A stretch of DNA of 64,000 nt from Neospora caninum Liverpool (lineage: Eukaryota; Apicomplexa; Conoidasida; Eucoccidiorida; Sarcocystidae): contig NC_018389.1 of NCBI RefSeq assembly GCF_000208865.1, forward strand, positions 1,736,001-1,800,000, written 5' to 3'. A program made the position numbers and the translations under genes. Below, piece by piece: positions 59,801 through 64,000 of this stretch (position 1 is the stretch's first letter; each line of letters opens with the position of its first letter). The notes below the pieces were generated by a model. It was not told where the DNA came from, searched no databases, and saw only the letters and a program-made list of their open reading frames with translations.

Positions 59801-60991
59801 TGGCAGATCGTCTCGTTCGCTCTGTTCGTCGCCTGCTCCGAGAGAAGCGAGAGTGGGGACTGCCGCTAGCGCCCGTGCAACAACTTCCCGCGCAGGCCGA
59901 TTGAAGATTTTGATAGTTTCCCCACGCATGTTTCCCTCAACATCAGGGATCCACACCACCACGCCTTTCTCTCCGATTGGGCTTCCTGCTCCTCCCGCCT
60001 TTTCTCCGTCGCTGTCCGCCGGCTCGGCGAGCCGTCGCGGAATGAGTTTGATGGTGGCCCAGTGCCCAAAGTTCATCGGCTTGTTGAAGGTGAGCGTGAT
60101 CGGGCGGAGGGGTAGAAGCGAAGACGTGGAGAGCGGGAGCGAGCTGCCAATCAACGGATTGACGGAGGTCAGAGACGCTGGAGACCGATCCGGTGACAGT
60201 GCGCAAAACATCGAAATGTGGGGCTGCGCCCGTCGACTCGACCCGGTCCACTTGTGCCACAAACCTGCGAGCCAAAAGGGAGAGAACAGCGAAGCGAGAG
60301 ACCAAAGACACGAGCGAAGAATGGAGGGCGAAACGGTGAAAGAAGACGAGCAGAGAAGGATGCAGAGGGAAGAAACGAAGAAAAGAGAAGGGAGACGAAT
60401 AGATTCAAAAACAGTGTTGCAAGAAAGAGCGATGCCTGGAAGGCGAGAAACCCGGAGAAAAAAAGTGGAAGACGAAGAGAGACCAACAGTCGTCAGGAGC
60501 GGTCACCAGGAGAGCGGCGGCAGAAACAAACGAAGGGTGTTTCGAGGGGGAAGAGACGGGGAACGGGCGAAAGAGGTAAACGGGGAGCACACATGCTTAG
60601 CGGAGAGAGATAAATGATGGTATAAGCGAGCAACGGAAGAAAAGAGTCTGGAAATGGCGAAGGACGTGGCAAGGAACAGGACCACACAGGACAAGGAAGA
60701 GAAGAAGAATGGAGCAACGAAACGCAGGATCGAGGGATACAGAGACGAAAAGAGAGGAGGAAACAGAGACCAGATTCAGGACGGTACCTGAAGGAGGATG
60801 AGCTCCGTTCCTGCCTCCTTTTTTGTCAGCATGTTCTGTCAGATCTGCGAACGCCAAGAATGACGATTCGTCGTAGTTTGTGTCGACAATCCAGTTCCCG
60901 CCTTGATGAACCTTCCCGCCTTCTCGGACCTGGAAAACGCAAATCTCAAATCTCAGATTACTTGCTTTTGTATGCCACAGCATTGCGAATT

Positions 60992-61026
<35 letters not shown>

Positions 61027-61961
61027 CATTTATGTAACGGTGCATGTAACTATATTTTAGCACCTCTACACTCCTATACGTGGACGAACTGCAAATATAC
61101 GTGCACGCACCGCATCGGATAATCGAGCAGAACAGGGGGCTTTGTGGATGTATTTCTATTCAGTAGCCTATCCAAATGCACAGGGCTTTATCGCAGATCC
61201 ACTGTGCACATTTCAAGCGTGCATTGACAAGGCTGTCACACCACCGGTAGGCGAACTTTGTGGCGAAGGGGAACATGTGAATATGAACAGGAGCTTGCAG
61301 GTGCGCTGTGGCAGGTGTCGCACGCCCGCACATATCCGTAGTCATGGATATATACGTATATATGTACATGTGTGTATCTTTATTTGCATGCATGTATAAC
61401 AGTTCTCCTCTGTGTGTGTGTGTGTGGATTGTAAGAGGCAAAAAAGTTTCCCTTGTTCTGCGAAGACGTGCACTGGAAAAAGGAAGTTAAAGGGGGACCA
61501 GAGACGAGCAACGGATTTGCAGGAGAACAAAACTGGAGTTCACCTCTTTCTTCCAGTAAATGAAAAAGGCGTTCTTCTCCCCTCCTTGCCAACTGGCCTG
61601 GTCGTTCATGGGATCGGCAGGCAGGTACAGACCATTGCAGTTCCCGTTCTCAGTCGTAAAGCCTATGGAGGGAAAAGCCGGAGCAGAGGCGAACACGTAA
61701 AGTTTGTAGTGGCGTAAAGCAGGGAGCGGAACGGGATTCTCACCCCTACGCACCGAAAGCATGTGCCTAGCAGGCCCTCTCTGGGTGTGGGGGCACGCAG
61801 ATGAACAGGGACAGTCGCTAGGCCTGATCCAGAGAAATGCTGCGGCCAGTCGAAAGGCAAACGAGGGCCGCAAGTGCTACAAAAACGGGCCGAGAAGAAT
61901 AAAAACAGATCCGAAGTGTCTGGGACCGACCGTGTAGCTGTACATACGAATCTACGTTGTA

Positions 61962-61999
<38 letters not shown>

Positions 62000-64000
62000 A
62001 GATAACAGAGCATCCCGGAAGTGCATATGTGTGGCAAAAGAGCGGATGAGGAGGCCTCTTCCGTGCGGCATGTGTATTACCTGTGACATATAAGAAGGGG
62101 CAGTTTGCATCTGTGGCGAGTGTGAATGTGAGGTTCGTTGCTCCTTTGTTCATATTTCCGATGAGGTCGGTGACAAATCCAAATTCAATGCCTACGCGGT
62201 AGTCCCCAAGGGGCAGCGAGGTGGCATCCTTATCGGGTGTGATTCGGAGTTTTTGTCCTATGATTTCGACGGTCCATTTATTACTCTGACTTGTCGAATT
62301 GAGGCTAGCACCACTGATTGATGTGCCTGTTTGTGGCGTTCCCACAGGAGTCGTTCCGAAGCCTGTCAAGAGTGAACTCTGCTCCACATGCGGGTCATCT
62401 TCTACGCTTTCTCTTGCTCGTTTTCCGAACGAGGGAGAAGTTCCCAGCTTAGCTTCTGTTCTTCTTCGTTCCTCGCCCAGCGCCGAGGCGTGGCCCGTGA
62501 GGCGGGAGCTCACGGTGGTGGAAGGCAAGAATGGGGCGGAAACCTTCTTCAAACTCGAAGCGTTGTTGGGGAGCGTGATCAGGTACTGCAGACTAGAAAC
62601 GCTTGGCTCGGCAGTGCCACGCGATCGCGAGGCTTTTCGCGTTGTGACTGCGATCAGGAGCGCCGCTCCAGGGCGCCCAAATTTTATGTTTTCGTTGAAG
62701 ACGAGGTCGATGTAGGTCAACGGTGGAACTGAGAACGTGTCGTTCATCGGAGACATCGACACAATGTACGGCTCCATATCATCTTCAACGCACTCCCCCT
62801 AGTGAACAGAAAACCGACAAACGCAAGAAACGGGAACGGGTAGAGGGTCAAGATTGAAGCCAAGTCGCAGAACACAGGCAAGCGGTGGCTAACCCGTCGG
62901 CTTGGCTTCCTAGACCGACGCGGAATTGACATCCACCCCGGCGGCTTGAGTGAAAGGACTTGGGGAACCAGCAGTGTCCTTTCACTTACTTTCGCGCACA
63001 AGGCGTTGTTCGGGCAATCTTGGTTGACGATACATTGAACATTCGCGACGAGACCGAGGTCGCGATCAAAGTCGGAAGCTTCGTCGCACGTCTTTCCGTT
63101 TCCTCCTACATCTTGGCCGCTGCAGCCGCACAGGCGAGTAGTTCTGCGGAAAGGCGAGAAGCAAACGAACGGGCGAGGCGGCGACAAGGAATGTGCATAG
63201 CTCCTTTTTGTGAAGCCCCACGCGTGTCACACATGCCGCCGCGGTCGCCATCTGCCAGACAAGGGCGCTGTAGGAAACAGGCTAGCTTCTGCCCTCTCTC
63301 TAAGAGGCTACGCGAGGGATAGGCGACGCACACGGAGACGCCTGAGGAGATGCCAGACGGAAAGGCATAATTTCTGCTTTGCCCGTGCGTTCGAACGCGT
63401 GCGTTACCACAAATGCCTAGATATCTCTATTGAGGAGGGGTGACAAAGAAACGTTGCCTTACCCAAGTGCCCGATTTACTCCCAGGTTGATGTCGCAGAC
63501 TCCGTCGTTATTCACATCGGCTATGCACGGCAGGGCGCTGGCCTTAACATATTCAGGGTCGAGCGCAGCTTCGGCCCCGCAGCTGAAATTGGCGGCGACG
63601 GGAATGACTTTGAGGGCTTGATCGACACTCTGGAGGCAGCGCAACAGGCGAACGGAAGAAGCGAAACCTTCTAGGTTCCCAGGTGCTTGAAAGCAAGCAT
63701 GGGAAGGGACAAAAGGGAACGATCGATGGACACAAGAAACTCGGTATCCTTCTGACGGTTCCAGGAGAGAAGTGTCCACGAAAGCCGGTGAGAAAACCAA
63801 CGAATAGAGTAGACGGATGTACACTTTGCAAGGTCGGACTTAGGGGGACAACGGCGACGGTGGACGCTTCTCGCGTTGCCAGCAAGCTGAGTTGGTTAGG
63901 TAGAGGAGGCAAAGCTACATTTACAGAGAGAAGACGCCGCTGCTATTTTTCGATTGTGGGAGTACCCTTTCACCGGACAAAACTGGACACAAACACGGAT
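47831..64000 (-). CDS. Giant modular single-pass surface protein (Ig-like, sushi-like, DCGG, LNR), 5' end outside window
   Basis: Ten 3' exons on the complement: 63463-63629 (5' border uncertain), 62990-63143, 62081-62798, 61543-61661, 60788-60929, 58399-60264, 53425-57912, 52687-52871, 51197-52099 and 47831-50923, together about 3945 residues. Splice phases agree at every junction; the donor at 53425 is the least certain. Modules from the N-side: a Ca-site-like [11 protein letters not shown] and Cys-rich segment; Ig-like units (SMSPMNDTF.., SVNPLIGSS.. with ITLTFNKPM); an NG-Y/W-rich unit split over two exons; many sushi-like CxxG..C..GxW repeats (VTCASG + [11 protein letters not shown] rebuilt across a junction); four DCGG units; a Lin-12/Notch repeat; a SEA-like segment (exon 51197-52099, tentative); more sushi-like repeats; one membrane helix; and a cytoplasmic tail of about 660 residues. 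It resembles the class of large coccidian Cys-rich adhesion or invasion receptors (compare the CRMPs, which however have several membrane spans). Ligand and stage are unknown. Confidence 0.8.
49827..49905 (-). other. Transmembrane helix of the giant receptor
   Basis: Encodes [20 protein letters not shown] followed by a basic stop-transfer stretch (RNARKKRK). It separates the extracellular Cys-rich modules from a long Cys-poor, Gln/Ser/Arg/Asp-rich cytoplasmic tail that runs to the stop at 47831. Confidence 0.9.
53490..53595 (-). other. Lin-12/Notch repeat (LNR) module
   Basis: Encodes [20 protein letters not shown], then ACGWDAGDC. The GDGxCDxxC, NxxCxxDxGDC spacing is the LNR calcium-binding signature. 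It sits about 25 residues upstream of the proposed splice donor at 53425. Confidence 0.85.
55860..56585 (-). repeat. Four DCGG-type cysteine modules in the giant receptor
   Basis: Four units of the form C-x-(D/N)-G-x-(Q/R)-(N/D)-(G/N)-(D/G)-E-(T/E)-(G/D)-VDCGG-xx-C-xx-C occur as two close pairs: [19 protein letters not shown] and [17 protein letters not shown] near 56585-56440, then [19 protein letters not shown] and [17 protein letters not shown] near 56010-55860. The pairs are separated by a sushi-like segment of about 140 residues. The fourth has diverged ([14 protein letters not shown]). Confidence 0.9.
60994..61023. repeat. TA microsatellite in receptor intron
   Basis: About fifteen TA units in the intron between the exons ending at 61543 and starting at 60929, roughly 65 bp upstream of the acceptor at 60930. 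Length variation here could affect the branch-point region. Confidence 0.9.
61963..61997. repeat. TA microsatellite in receptor intron
   Basis: About seventeen TA units in the intron between the exons ending at 62081 and starting at 61661, nearer the donor side. Confidence 0.9.

Noticed and set aside
60218..60613. Plus-strand Lys/Arg/Glu-rich ORF
   Set aside because: It lies mostly in a receptor intron rich in purines on the plus strand; low complexity and no domain.
61963..61997. TA-rich tract as a possible promoter or origin
   Set aside because: It is a simple dinucleotide repeat inside an intron, like those at 7437, 11264 and 60994.

Overview
This is nuclear DNA of a eukaryote, most probably a tissue-cyst-forming coccidian apicomplexan of the Toxoplasma/Hammondia/Neospora type. 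The evidence is indirect: very long proteins padded with Ser/Pro/Arg-rich low-complexity inserts, introns of roughly 50-560 bp with GT..AG borders, TA-dinucleotide microsatellites inside introns, wide intergenic gaps, and a giant cysteine-rich modular surface protein with sushi-like and Lin-12/Notch-type modules. No bacterial operon, tRNA, rRNA or CRISPR was recognised. Species cannot be fixed from the sequence alone.

Layout, left to right. (1) 1-5392, minus: one uninterrupted reading frame of at least 1797 codons that leaves the window on the left. Its N-terminal part carries the sequence hallmarks of an ATG13 HORMA domain. (2) 8664-12931, plus: a six-exon type 1 methionine aminopeptidase with all five metal ligands and a long N-terminal extension, probably organellar. 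(3) 14732-16016, minus: a two-exon secreted protein built on 18 proline-rich nonapeptides. (4) 18363-28741, plus: a six-exon RCC1-repeat protein of 2819 residues with possible resemblance to the IBtk family. (5) 28.7-47.8 kb: a sparse stretch that holds the lineage-specific material: a signal-peptide ORF, a protein with a C-terminal YbjQ/UPF0145 domain, two tandem paralogous genes for secreted proteins with two ubiquitin-like modules each, and an orphan retrotransposon-type Gag protein. (6) 47831 to beyond 64000, minus: the 3' ten exons of a single-pass surface protein of more than 3900 residues, with Ig-like, sushi-like, DCGG-type cysteine and LNR modules and a cytoplasmic tail of about 660 residues.

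The genes do not form an operon or a common pathway. The most interesting content is the pair of secreted double ubiquitin-like proteins, the candidate ATG13 in a phylum where the ATG1 initiation complex is usually reported as hard to find, the orphan Gag-like gene, and the giant receptor. Exon models were built by hand from splice consensus and phase. Those for the aminopeptidase, the RCC1 protein, the UPF0145 protein, the repeat protein and both ubiquitin-like genes close exactly in frame from start to stop. Nothing was confirmed with transcripts or database searches.
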